Positions 12,108-24,600 of a DNA stretch of 64,000 nucleotides are shown here, in pieces (the stretch's first letter is position 1; each line of letters begins with the position of its first letter). A program made the translations under genes and the position numbers. The notes beneath the pieces are model-generated. The model saw only the letters and a list, made by a program, of their open reading frames with translations, made no database searches and was not told the DNA's origin. The stretch is taken from NCBI RefSeq assembly GCF_010093535.1, contig NW_022985187.1:726051-790050 (forward strand), written 5' to 3'. This DNA comes from Lindgomyces ingoldianus (Eukaryota; Ascomycota; Dothideomycetes; Pleosporales; Lindgomycetaceae).

Positions 12108-14602
12108 ATGACCTCCTTCTTTGGCAGGTTCAAGGGTACTGTAAGTAGATCTATGCGCCATGGCCGCGCCGCGCTGTCTTGCAATGCCTGATTCTAATTG
12201 CTGAGCAGAGTCCCGCGAGCCCAGCTTCGAGTAACACCCCGGCGAAGAAAGATCCCCACCTTCCGCAACCCACACCTCTAGAGAAGCTCCTTGCCGATGC
12301 TGGCCCTCTACGCGGCGATGGAAGCGACAAGTTCTTTGGATTCGAAAATGTATTTCGCCCTATGCCTCTCATCTTTCTTTTGGAGAGTCCGCTTGCTGAC
12401 CGCGCCAAATCCCGCAGTTTGGGAGCACATGGTAATTGAGTCTCCTCACCCCATATTGCGCCGATTAAGTGCTTACGCAATCGTTCCAGTTACTGCAATT
12501 CAATAATCCAATGCCTTTACTACTCGGTACCGTTCCGAGAACAAGTCATAAACTTTCCTTCCAGATCGCCACCAGAAGTTCTCGAGAGACCAGCACAGGG
12601 GCCTCTACCGCGGCTAAACACCGATTTGTCCCCCCTCGCGAATAGTCAAAATGCAGCGCTTTCCCCCAAAGGGAGGAATTCCATATCGAGTCCAAGCACG
12701 GCATCGCCGAGGAAACCCGTCACGACCCCAGGCGCGGTTAATAACCCGCAAGGGATGAAGCCCGAGGATAACAAGGACTCACCAGAATACAAGAAGAAAA
12801 TGGCTATGGCGGCAGGGCCAGTCCTAACCATGGACTATGAGAACTCGAAAGCATATGGCATGTCGGAGTCTCTCTTTACATCGCTTAAGGACATCTTCGA
12901 GGCAGTAATCGCGCATCGGTCACGCATGGGCGTAGTGAGCCCCAACAAATTTCTTGAAATTCTGCGGAGGGAGAATGAGATGTTCAGGACTCCAATGCAC
13001 CAGGATGCACACGAATTTCTGAATCTACTGCTAAACGAAGTAATGGAGAACGTAGAGCAGTTTTCGAGGCAACGAATAACAGAGGTTGGCGATTCGGACT
13101 CGAAATCTGACTCAAATGCCCTTTCCGTCGCATCGACACAGACAGCTTCCGTCCCAGATCGTACTTCGGTGCCATCACTAAACAATACTGGTTGGGTACA
13201 CGAACTCTTCGAGGGCACGCTGACGTCAGAAACAAGATGTCTCACATGTGAGAACACCTCACAACGAGATGAAGCATTTTTGGACCTGTCGGTAGACCTA
13301 GACCAGCATTCTTCGGTGACAAGCTGTCTGAGGAAGTTCTCCGAGGAGGAGATGCTTTGCGAACGCAACAAATTCCACTGCGACAACTGCGGGGGCCTAC
13401 AAGAGGCAGAAAAGAGAATGAAGATCAAGAGACTACCGAGGATCTTGGCACTTCACCTAAAGAGGTTCAAGTACACTGAGGATTTACAGCGGCTACAAAA
13501 ATTATTCCACAGAGTCGTATATCCCTACTATCTCCGACTATTCAACACTACCGACGACGCTGAAGACCCGGACAGGCTCTACGAGCTGTATGCGGTCGTT
13601 GTTCATATTGGTGGCGGACCGTATCATGGACACTATGTCTCTATCATTAAGACGCAGGATCGAGGCTGGCTGTTGTTCGATGACGAAATGGTCGAGCCCG
13701 TCGATAAAGCCTATGTCCGAAACTTCTTTGGGGGTGAGAACGCTCTCGCATGCGCCTACGTCCTTTTCTATCAGGAAACAACATTAGAGGCTATGCAGAA
13801 AGAGCAGGAAGCCGAGGGTCTAGCTGCTGCTAAACATGCTACCGAACTTCACCAGGAGCCGCTCTCCGCTGCAATTCCCAAGCAGAATGGCGTTGCTAAT
13901 GGCCATCCGCTTCAGCATGCCACTACCCCAGTTGTGGAGAGCGAGGATCAGTTTGTGAGCTTGGGTCACGCTGCGACAGCACCTCCAATACCGCACGACC
14001 CACATAATCCACCAGAGAATATTGTGACGAGTATACCGATTCTGAGTCCGAAGAAGAGCAACCTCCAATCGAAGAAAGAGAAAGCAGAGAAGGCAAAAGA
14101 AGAGAAGGAGAAAAAGGCACAAGAAAAGGAACTCGAAAAGCAAGCGAAACAAAAGCGGAAAGAAATGGAACTTAAACGTAGAGAGAACTACAAGAAGCAA
14201 GAGGAAGACCTTCGAGCTGCGTTAGCCGCAAGCAAACTATCAGCGAAAAATGAGGCAGATCTACGCCGAAGTCACACCCAAGTCGATGGGAGCGAAAATT
14301 TGAGCGAAAAGGAACCACATGTGCAAGAGAAGGAGAAGGAAAATGGGTTCACCAGTAAAGGTGGTCTGAGCCGCTTCCGACACAGCAGTATGAGCATCCG
14401 CCACAAACCCAAATTTTGGTCTCACAGAGACAAGCATGAATCAGAGGCCAAGACAGACACGGAGCATGTAGGCCCACAGACGCCAGGCGTGGAGACAGGT
14501 AGTCAGGACGTGACACCGAATGCAACACCGGACAAACCTGAGAAAGAGAAGTCAAAGAATCGCTTTAGCTTAGGGAGGAAGAAATCAACCTTCCATCTCT
14601 AG
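12108..14602 (+). CDS. creB: CreB-type ubiquitin-specific protease
   Basis: Deubiquitinating cysteine protease (USP/UCH family 2) of the fungal CreB type, linked in Aspergillus to carbon catabolite regulation together with CreC. Four exons are predicted: 12108-12140, 12209-12349, 12418-12431 and 12490-14602, giving 766 aa. The third exon is only 14 nt and ends inside the catalytic cysteine codon (TG|T, Cys63), so FGSTCYCNS spans three exons. The usual GNTC reads GSTC, a substitution some USPs tolerate. The histidine box (PYHGHYVSI) lies near 443 and LLFDDE near 462. Two CxxC pairs (CLTC, CDNC) form the USP zinc finger. The tail from about 585 to 645 is a Lys/Glu-rich coiled coil, then disordered. 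Mid-protein identity with CreB is visibly high. Confidence 0.93.
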
Positions 14603-15296
14603 ACACGACGCCTTTTCTCATTATGAAGCTGCAGGTCTCTGGGCTCTTCGAATTCTGTTTGTGGAAATAATCATATTTCTCATCACTGGATATTTGTATA
14701 TTTCAAACTAGGTACGAGGCTCTCTGTGCATACTTCTCCCTTCCTAAATCCAGAGCCATGAAGGTTCTTATGTATAACAAGATTTTTCGTAAATTGGAGG
14801 TTCGGCATGTCCTTTATAGGGATGACGAGATGTGATGCTTAGCATGGCATAAGCGAGCATGGTAGCTCCAAGAGGAGCTTGCTTCTTGCTGGTGGATGAA
14901 GAAGTGTTCATTTGTTCATAGCTAATGAATTGAGAGGCGTGAGGGCGCGCAATCTAAGGACGACTCGTCACTGCGAGGAGTAAAGTGAAGAATATTATGT
15001 TAGGATAACCCTCGACGATTATTGATAGGCGAGACGCGTCTATACAGTGTGTGTTCTTTTGCCCCAGTAGGAAGCGTGTTGGGTGTAACGCAGTCCTAGC
15101 AATCTCCAGCCATTTCGTGATGATGGCTGCAGTAGCAACACTTCATTTGTTCGTGGAACTCCAGGAAGCGTCCGCCCTATTCTATGCCTCCCGTCACCAT
15201 TCCGCGAACTAAATGCCACCGTATCACACCTCCCTGTACCCCAGTCTCCCCTTCCTGGTATGTACATAATTCCTAACGCCCAGTCACCGCACTCAC
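14603..15296. other. Intergenic: creB and yos1 3' flanks
   Basis: Convergent ends of creB and yos1. It may hold the last few codons of yos1 in a terminal exon I could not fix (see that entry). No other supported feature was seen. Confidence 0.5.
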
Positions 15297-15718
15297 CCGA
15301 GAATCAATTCGTAGAGGATAATGACTGTATTGATGAACATAAGAGGTACTGCACGTTTCCGTTAACACAATCCTTCTTGGCTCACTATGAGAGACAACGT
15401 ACTTCTCATTAGCGTCCGAACCGACGAAACGAGGTTTACAAGCCGTGCTTTTACGCTGGCGTCGTCGCGCGCACCGCCGAAGCCAGGGTCAGCAGACGAC
15501 GTCCAGCCGACTAGCAGCAGAATTAGTCTACCTAGTATGTAGCGGGATGGTCTAACGGGAGAGAAGGCGTACTGCGTGCGAGGAAGCGGTCTTCGGAGAG
15601 GATGGCGATGCCGTTGATGAGGAGGACTGCGACTGCTGGGGGTGAGCAATGGCACTTTTCAGTTTCGAGAGGGATATGAAGAACCATATATGAGACCACC
15701 GAGGCCGAAGAGCACCAT
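15297..15718 (-). CDS. yos1: Yos1/IER3IP1-family ER-Golgi transport protein
   Basis: Small membrane protein of the Yip1-Yif1-Yos1 complex, needed for ER-to-Golgi vesicle transport. Assembled from tiny exons: 15718-15685, 15632-15573, 15510-15457 (approximate end) and 15350-15297. The joined frame reads MVLFGLGGLIY, then LSEDRFLARIGWT, then VNLVSSVRTLMRIPL and finally INTVIILYELIL, matching Yos1 along its whole length with a hydrophobic segment at each end. The exon 2 acceptor is a tandem CAGCAG; using the downstream AG gives the spacing of yeast Yos1. After ELILS a GTGAGT donor interrupts the frame, so the last one to several residues and the stop (somewhere between 15040 and 15290) are unresolved. 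Function is by homology. Confidence 0.85.
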
Positions 15719-16997
15719 GGTGAGCGCGGCGGTTGTACGCTTTTCTTCGGTGGAGCGCGGAGAAGTGTTTCGTGGAGTTGCCTGCCAGGTCAACAGATGC
15801 CAGATGTGGCTTCTGGCCTTCCGATTCCGACGCCAAGACCCAGGCATCTGGTGCGCTCACGTGACTTGATTCACACCCCAAGATACCTGGAGACTGCATC
15901 TTGTCACCTCATGTGGAACATAGCAGATGGGCTCTAAACTACCCCAGTCATATTCCATGTTACAAGAGTAGGCGAAGCGATGGAGTACAAGGATACTATC
16001 TCTGTTTGTATATGTACAACTAATCCGTACTAAGCAAACCATTCAACCCTGAAGGATTTCATAAGTCTGTCAGAGTACTTCACAGCTTCCTTAATCGGTT
16101 TCGCGATCATGGGTTCTTGAAGCACCTTTGGACAGGGGTCTGCACATCGTACCTTCCCTCAGCCATTCAGACGCCAATATTTTATCCAAAGCTTCGCGGC
16201 TCGTCTTTCGTTCGCAATTCTCTTTCTTCGGAAATCCTGCACGTCAAGGGATGCTGCGCACTGTGATATAGCACAGAGCGTCTTTCAGAAATCGCGGAGT
16301 GATCGACACGATCAACCAGGGTCCTCACGACGTTTGAAAAGATCCCCATTCACAGCATTTGACTTTCCCGTTGCTCGATTATTCCAATTGCGGGACTCGG
16401 CGCTAGAACCGGCGCCGGTCGCTGGCTGTCCGCAAGCCTAGAGCGACTTTCTTTCATGCACCATTCCTTGTCCATTAGCGACGTCATATGCGAATTGAAG
16501 TAGTAGCTGTGTTCTGGAACCCGCACGTTTTCGGCTCCTAGCTCCCTCCAGTCGCTCAACATTCTCCAACTTCTTTGTACTTCCTCACAGTCCACCTGTC
16601 TTTATTTTCTCTACACATACTGGGGCTTTTTTCTTTTTTGCTTTCAAGTTCCGCAAAGAGCCATAGCAGCTCCTAATATACTCGCTTAAGAATTGGGCTC
16701 CGAACCTTGCCATCCACACCAGTGTTCTAGACTTCCTGGACATCCCTACGTACCTAGGCCACCAAAACAGCTCTTTAAACACTCCTCCATACTCAAGAGA
16801 GCCTTTTCGTCGCGTCGACAAACTTTACTTTCTTTCAACTTTGTGGTTGAATTGGAGAGGCCTGGGGACTCCCATGTTCTGGCTTTCGCGACTATTCTTT
16901 GGTTAGTAGCTGGATGGCGGGCCCTCTCGGAACGCCGTAAGGAACACGCACAACACGTCTATTGACCGGGAGATTCTCCCGGTATCGGCTTTTCTGG
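15719..16997. other. Intergenic: divergent upstream region of yos1 and the histidine kinase
   Basis: About 1.3 kb between divergent genes. No supported gene was seen. The right part is pyrimidine-rich (for example around 16610-16640) and is probably the kinase promoter and leader. Confidence 0.5.
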
Positions 16998-19900
16998 ATG
17001 GCGGAAACAACATTTCCATCAAGGCCTAGTGGCAAGCTCAATTTACCCTCTCCGTTAAACACGATGACTGGTGGTGATGCTGGAGTGGCTGGGTACTTTA
17101 ACTTGTGTGAAAGAGGCGTGCAATCGCCAAGCTCTGCAAACAGCAACGACCCTCTGCCCATACAGCTACCGTCATCGCCATCAAATACCATGGCCGCTCT
17201 CACCGCACTGCAGTATCTGCCCATTCCGCTGTTGGTATTGTCCTCTCTCAAGACCGTAGTTCTCGCCAATGAAGCTATGGGAAGACTACTGGGTATCGAC
17301 TTTGAAAAGACTGTCAGAGACGGAATGTTAATAAAAGAAATCCTACAGGGTAAATCTATGGGTGAGCTAGGCATTGATATCCTTCAGAATGGCTCACCGA
17401 TTCTTGTGCCGTGGGAGGTAAGTCATGTACAGCTATGCTTCTTGCTATTTCGTCACTAAATATGCTACAGGACTTCTTAGATTCCATCCTGGAGGACTCA
17501 TCAGTAGATACGGACACTGACGAAGACAACGACAACGACAACGATGGGCTATCTGCATGCGAGAGCGGGGGCAGCACGCCCACCCCGGCACCTCCCATCA
17601 ACGATCCTCTTATCGCCCACTCCAAGTCATTGTTGCCTCAATTGAGTAGCTCCAACCTGGCCAGAACCACCGTGCACGATGTCGCAGTTGACGTGGTCAT
17701 TGCTCCTCTGCGTGGGGTTACAGGCGAATGGCCCTGTCCAGATAAATCTACACTAGTACACAATGCGATGCAAGCCAACCTGATCGTCTCGGTGTGGTAC
17801 ATTGAGGACACCCAATACTACACGTTAACATTTACCAGTGCCAGCCCAGCTAACACATCAATAACCTCCCGCCCCTCGAGCCGAGTGGTTACAAGGACGA
17901 GTACTGGTTTACATTTGAACAAATCCCGCAGTTCAGGTTCAAGTTCCTCTTCCTCCGGGCAACGCTCGGGCAAATCATCTAATCCAAACTCCAAAACCGT
18001 GACGCCAACCTTCCAAACCCCGGATTTCCCTCCGCGTGGCCCACCCTTGAGGAATACAAATGACATATCATCCAATGCTTCAATATTCCAAAAGGCAACT
18101 CAGATGAAAGATGCAATTCTAAATTCGATAAACCTTCCAGCATATGGTTAGTTTAGTCTCAAACACAACACTTTTCTAGCTAACTTTAGTGGTAGCAATG
18201 TGGAAAGATGAAAGTTTTGGAATCCCCAATAAAGCCTTACTCCGACTGATGCCAAAAAACGGGAAGTATTCTCCCGGTGACCAGCGAGCATTTCTATCAC
18301 AATACAGCCTCTACACTGAGGATTTTAAACGCGAGCTTACATTAGACGAGTTTCCAATCATCGAGCTTTGCCGTAGTAGGCAACGATTTGATGGCCGACG
18401 TATTGGAATGCGTAATCCGAATTCAGGGAACCGGATAGTTTATGACGTTACAGGCGAACCTGTTCTACACGATGAGAGTGGAGAATTCTTGGGCGGGATA
18501 GTAATTTTTAAAGATGTCACCGAATACACCAAAAGGATTGCGGCGCAAATCGAAGAGAACGAAAGACAATTCGAGTACATTGCAAATTTCATGCCGGTCA
18601 TGGTATGGACCACCACACCAGATGGGATGCATGACTGGTTTAGCCAGAGGTGGTATGACTACACCGGCCTTACGGTTGAAGAGTCCCTTGGAGAGGGATG
18701 GAGGTTACCTTTCCACCCAGAGGACATGCCGGCGACCGCTAAGAGATGGCTACACTCACTGGAGACTGGCGATGAGTACAACACCGAGTATCGGTGTCGG
18801 AGGCACGACGGAGAGTGGCGCTGGATGCTGGGTCGAGCAGTACCCTTTGTTGACGATGATGGCCATATCATCAAATGGTTCGGAACTTGTACTGACATCC
18901 ACGACTTAGTTGAGGCCCGCCAGGAAGCAAGGCAGACTAGGGCACAGCTTCTTCGCGTTATTGAGCATGCTCGGGTCACGCTTTGGGCTGTAAACAAAGA
19001 CAGCGAGTTGATACTCCTGGAGGGTGACCTATCGTGGCGCGACGTTGAAGGTGTACCAACAATAGAACGTGACATATACGAATCATTTGGAAAGAAAGAG
19101 TCAAGAGAATTGGAGCGATGGCACGACCCAATACAAGAGATTCTACAGGGCCATGCGCACGATGAGATTGTTGAAAAATACATTGACGGTGCCCGTTGCT
19201 ATCGCACCCGCCTTGTTCCATTATGGAGCACCTCCCGAGTTGGGGGGGTAGAGGGAGAGTCTTACATTGATGGCGTTATAGGTGTGTCAATGGATGTCAC
19301 TGAGCTCCGTTGCCGTGAATTGCAATTAAGGGAACAAGAGAAAGAGAACTCGAGACTATTGGCGAATGCGGTGGCAGCGAAGGAGGCCTCCAGGATGAAA
19401 TCACAGTTTCTGGCAAACATGTCTCACGAAATCCGTACCCCTATCGCCGGAGTCATTGGCATGAGTGAGCTTCTCCTGGATATGAACCTGAGCGACGAGC
19501 AAAAAGAATGTGCCGAGAACATTCAACGATCAGCAAACGGCCTCCTTGCTGTGATCAACGATATTCTAGACTTCTCGAAAGTGGAGAGTGGGCGATTGGA
19601 TGTTGAAGAAGTGCAATTCAGCTTGTCGGTGGTGTTACGAGATGTCAACAAGATGATGTCCTTCGCAGCCCAAAGAAAGAACATTGCCTACAAAAGTCAC
19701 ATCCAACCAGAAGTAGAGCGAGACCTGAGAGTCATGGGTGATCCAGGAAGACTACGACAAATATTGACCAATGTTTTAACCAACAGCATCAAGTTCACTT
19801 CTGAAGGGCATGTCCAGCTATTTGTATCCATTACCAGAGAGACCCAGGAGACCGTAACGGTGCATTTCGTAGTTGAGGATACTGGTATTGGGATTGAAGA

Positions 19901-21682
19901 GGATGTCAGGAAGCGTTTATTTCAGCCGTTTTCTCAAGCGGATTCTTCCACTGCTCGTAGATTTGGTGGAACGGGCCTAGGTCTAACGATCAGTAAAAAC
20001 GTAAGTCGAAATCTCTCACTCGTATATTACGTACCGACCTACCGTCCTCGTAGCGGTCAATTCGATTCCGGCAGGGTCTCGCAGATCTCTTCCCCTAGTT
20101 AAATGTCCCGTAGAAGATGCTGTTGGACTGACTGATAGTAGCTTGTGGAACTGATGCGAGGTGACATCGGACTTGAATCGAACCTCGGTCAAGGAACAAA
20201 AGCTACATTTTGGATTCCCTTCAACAAAGCTCCGTACCAGGACGATGGTTCACCGTTGATCGATCTGGCGTCGATTCCTGATCGACTTCAGTCTGACGTG
20301 TCGGTCTCATGCGGAAGTTCCGAAGATCATGCAACAGCATCTCAAACTCCAAAACTGTATAATGGAAGCCATAGAAAACCTTACGGATGGGGCAACTCAG
20401 AAGCATCGCAGCAGATTTCGATGTCGCCGCTCGTCAACCGAAGCATTCCAGACCATCTAATAACCCTATCAGAGAATGAGAGGCAGAAGATTCACATCTT
20501 AGTGGTAGAAGACAAGTACGATTAACCCTCCCCAAGCCTTCATTCCACACTGCCCCTTTTCTCAACCTACGTGCCGCCTTGCTAATTTCGCTGTTACAGT
20601 CAGATCAATCAACAGATTGCTCTCAAGACGATTAAGAAATTGCATTTCTCAGTCAATGCTGTTTGGAACGGCCAGGAGGCGCTGGACTATTTGCTAAAGG
20701 AACCGTCTCCAGAGCATCCCCGTCCCCATATTATCCTAATGGATGTTCAGGTATATGGACACTTTGTGTTCGCATAGCGCGGGTGCTGATAACTGCTTCT
20801 CAGATGCCTATACGTGACGGTTATAGTGCGACTCACGCCATCCGCACCGAAGCCCCTTTTAAAGACATTCCTGATGTTCGGCATGTCCCAATCGTGGCCA
20901 TGACTGCATCTGCAATACAGGGGGATAAGGAGAAGTGCCAACAAGCTGGGATGGATGTGAGTACACGGGTGTCCGCTTGGACCCCTACTGCTGCTAACTC
21001 TAAACCACTGCAGGATTATTTGGCTAAGCCAGTCAAGGCGAAACTTTTGGAAAAGATGTTAGTACGATGGGCACTTGAGGGTAGGAAAAAGCTAGCCAAG
21101 ATGCCCATTTCCAGAACTGTTGAAGATCATCAACCCGCGTCCACTCCAACGAAGGACAAGCCAAACACACCCGCCCGACCTAGCAACGATCAACAACAGA
21201 TATTTCAGCACCCTACCGCACCTGAAACGGTGGCGCAATATCCAGCGCTCACGGCTGATCTTGATCGCCTTCACTTTGAGAGCAATGCCGCCTTGGCCAA
21301 AACCGAAGAAACGGACGGCGACCGGGCTTTGCGACGTATCGAAGCCGAAGAAATGGCATCCAACCTTAGAGATGATAAACTCCTCTCTTGGGCTGGGCCT
21401 CCACGAATACACCGCCATCATAATTATCAAGGGGCGGGGGGCCCGACCCATGAGCTGACACAGGAGAACATGCAGAAATTCACGCACGAACGGGAGGGAG
21501 AGCCCACCCACCCTCGGAGAGCGCGTGAGCATGATGCCAACTCAAGTGTAGCCATGGAGCCCCGTAGTCGGAGCGAAAGCAGAGCCAGGGATTCGCCATC
21601 CTTGAGACCTTCGCTGTCCGATGTCCGTCTTCGCGAAAGTGAGAGAACGGTTACGCCGCGGATAATGAAAAGAGACAAATGA
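16998..21682 (+). CDS. PAS-domain hybrid histidine kinase
   Basis: Two-component signalling kinase with its own receiver, expected to pass phosphate to an HPt protein. Seven exons: 16998-17417, 17471-18146, 18190-20000, 20142-20515, 20600-20750, 20804-20956 and 21014-21682, giving 1417 aa. Start ATG 16998 is the first in frame. The N-terminal half holds at least three PAS-like segments: one degenerate (about 75-140), one clear PAS/PAC around NFMPVMVWTTTPDG, and a third before the kinase. The H-box MSHEIRTP puts the phospho-histidine at 778. The ATPase domain has an N-box near 889 and GTGLGLTISKN at 959-969. The receiver has E1092/D1093, phospho-acceptor D1142 (LMDVQ), T1178 and K1200. A polar tail of about 210 residues follows. 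No transmembrane segments are obvious, suggesting a soluble sensor. I cannot name the ligand or fungal group. Confidence 0.92.
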
Positions 21683-24600
21683 GACACAATACCCTCTTTT
21701 TGCATATTGCTGCAGAGTTGAGTCCACTGGATGTTGCCAGGCTCACTTCACCTGTTCCTGTTCGTCCTTCTAGGCTGGATGCTTGGTCCGCAAAGCCGAT
21801 CCATGACAAGGATAATGGTGTCAATTCTTGAGAATGCAAGACAACACCTAGTTGCTCTTCTGAGTGCACCCCACCATGGGAGGAGCTTAGTCAATTTAAT
21901 TATGATAAAGTGGCTCTGATATCAGAAACCAGGAGGTGTTCATGGTTAGATAGTGCAGGTCGGCGGCCGCGCAGCCTCACTTTATTGGCACCGACCTCCA
22001 AGACAGTTTGGCGCAGCGCTGTTAGACTTTTCACGATTTTGCGTCGTTCATTTACGTCCAAGCAGTCACGACAAGGTCTTCGTTGGTTGGCCCTGGAGAA
22101 GTCCATTCTCGTAAGATGTTCTTCGACGACTTGCTTCTAGACCCGAGCAACAACGCTGAACGAACGGATTAGCCGCACCAGACAACATCAAATTAGACTC
22201 AGAATTGAGCGTAGCACGATGGTCACGGTCCCTAAATCGTCATTACGCCTTTAACAAACCTGAATTTCGCGCAGAGTCGTTGGCGGGTGCCAATAATGTC
22301 CTAGATCTTAACGAGCAAATGTTGGGGACACTTCAACGGCCTAGAATACACTGGACCTGGTGTTGCGAAAGTTTGTTGATGTGAGGTTCAAGCTCCCTGT
22401 AGCACGTGAGTGTAAGGCTAATATTCAGACTGAAGCTGCGGATGAACAATGAGCAAGTGGCCAATACAACTAAACACTTGTACCAATTTCCCAGGAAACA
22501 AACGATTAGATTGCCTGACAGCTTTTCCTCGCGCCTTCGAGCTCTTCTCGCCGTGATTTCGCCACATGACTTCCCGACACTGCTTGGCACCCTTCCTTTT
22601 TGATATTTTCAAAAAGTCACTTTACTTGATACATTGATCTCGTTGACAAAAGGTCTTGGGGTTGGATAAAGGAAATGAATTAGCGCACGTCTTTTGCATG
22701 TTCGGGTTCGGGAATAAGATGGACCATTCGTGGACGCCCTCTTGAAAACAAAAATTAATTTTTTTGGAAATCTTTCTTCAGCGTTGCGCCTCTAGCTTGG
22801 AAGCGATATCTTGCAACAAGAATGGGGATTCTCTACATTCCTCGAACGCAGGGTTTTAAACGGCTATCACAGAATTTTGTTGTGTCGGGAATAAGATGTG
22901 CAGAAAAATCTTGGCCGACATGGAGTGAGCCTGAAGGATAACAAAAAGGCAACGGCCAAACTCTGTTCATCTGTCAGTGTGTAATGCAGGGTCCACCAGG
23001 GAAGTGCCAAGCACGGCAACCCTGGGAAATACTTGGGCTTGGATCTTTGGTCGGCGAGGAGGAGCTTCTGGTTGGATGCTAGCGCCATCCTGCCTCCCCC
23101 TCAACCTGCACCAAGATGTACATGGCTTCGAAAAGTCACAGGAAGTGTGGCCCGCACTTGCATCGACCTTCCTGCACTAGCTTTACACGCCATTTTAGCA
23201 CGAGCAGCCGATAACTGTGGTACAAACGACATGAATCGAGGGGAAAAAAATAGATACTAGACCTCCATGTATGCTTAGAATCACTTGCTGGAGAGCGGAT
23301 GCCGGAATGCAATAGGGTGATCTTTGTCAGGTTGTATTACTGTGGCGGCAAGTCGTCAAACACAGGGAGGCGCGAGGCAACAAGCGAGTGAGCATCAATG
23401 TGAGGCAAACGTTGAGCATCGACAAGCCTCCGGCAGCCCTGCATGAAAACACCAGCGGAGAAAGAGGGCAGGGAGGACCTGACTCCGTGCAGTGCAAATG
23501 CAAGGCGGCCCTCCGGCTCCAAAACCCAGCCACTCACAGCCGCTGCAAAAGATGCCGGACCGCAGTGGTGAGATGGGAGCTACCCGAAGTGCTTTTTCTG
23601 CACGGGTTGCCACTTGGGGACAGTAACCTGACTGGCTCTGGAGGGTCGGATGAGGGTCGATAGAAACAAAGGAAGTCTGCCAAGCCAGATACGACCAGTG
23701 CACAGGGCGACGGTGATTGATGGTTCTTGATGTCTTTGGGATGGAGAGGAGCAGCAAGGGTTCGAAGGCACATCTCCCGTCCCCCCTCGACCACTCTTAT
23801 CCCATAGCGTCATCTTGCATGCACTTCATCCCGATACAACGGGCGGCCCCACTTATTCTCTCTTGGCTGTTAAAACACCCAAACAAGCCCTGTGCAGCAG
23901 CCAACTAGTGCTCTTTTGACTAGGGCCCGTGCGGCAACCCAGGGTGCAGCGCCAAGGGCGGAGTGAGGCAACTCAGCTCCAGTGACGACATCAGGGCGTC
24001 TTTCCAACAAGCCTGCCGGTTCCTCGCTCTTATCCCACCACGTCGTGTCAGCAGAAATTGTCTTGGCTCTCATCATTTATGAGAACTAACAGCTTCGTCG
24101 TCATCCGCAATAAGGCTGTAAAAGCTAGCTCGTTGTAAGCTCCAAGCGGCACACAGCACAAAGACTTTCTCCGTCCAACTGGGAGTTAAATCCTCACGTC
24201 GGTTGCGGAAATACAGACGCGATGCTGTCACCTGGCTTGTCGGGAACACGTACCGGGACGCGCTCGGCATCAACATGGTTCGTGGCCAGCGACTTGACAT
24301 CATGTAGCTCGGGGGAGGAATCTGTAGCCAAGTATTCGCCGCGGTAATTGGCTGGCGGGCGGACGCGCTCAGCCCCAAGAGCGGAATGCGCTGGTCGCGC
24401 TCCTCGAAGCAGGTACGACAGCAGCCCACCATCTTGTCCACACTAGAGGGCAATTGACCATGCACGTACCGCAATGGAGCGGGCTGTGGCCCTGGCGTCG
24501 CCCGAGATTGTATCTTCTTAGCTCGTGACCAGAGCGAGCATAACAATCTGGTTAAGCTACAAAATCGGGCTAGTTGAAGTAATTCTGACGGGCGATCAAA

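Noticed and set aside
11571..12191. 206-codon plus-strand open frame
   Set aside because: It overlaps the creB start in another frame, is compositionally biased by the C/T-rich leader and shows no family features.
20040..20080. T-loop-like string (GGTCAATTCGATTCC) suggesting a tRNA in the kinase intron
   Set aside because: No acceptor stem, anticodon arm or D-arm can be paired around it.
24073..24546. 157-codon minus-strand frame in the gene-poor region
   Set aside because: No recognisable domain, no splice partners and no supportive context.
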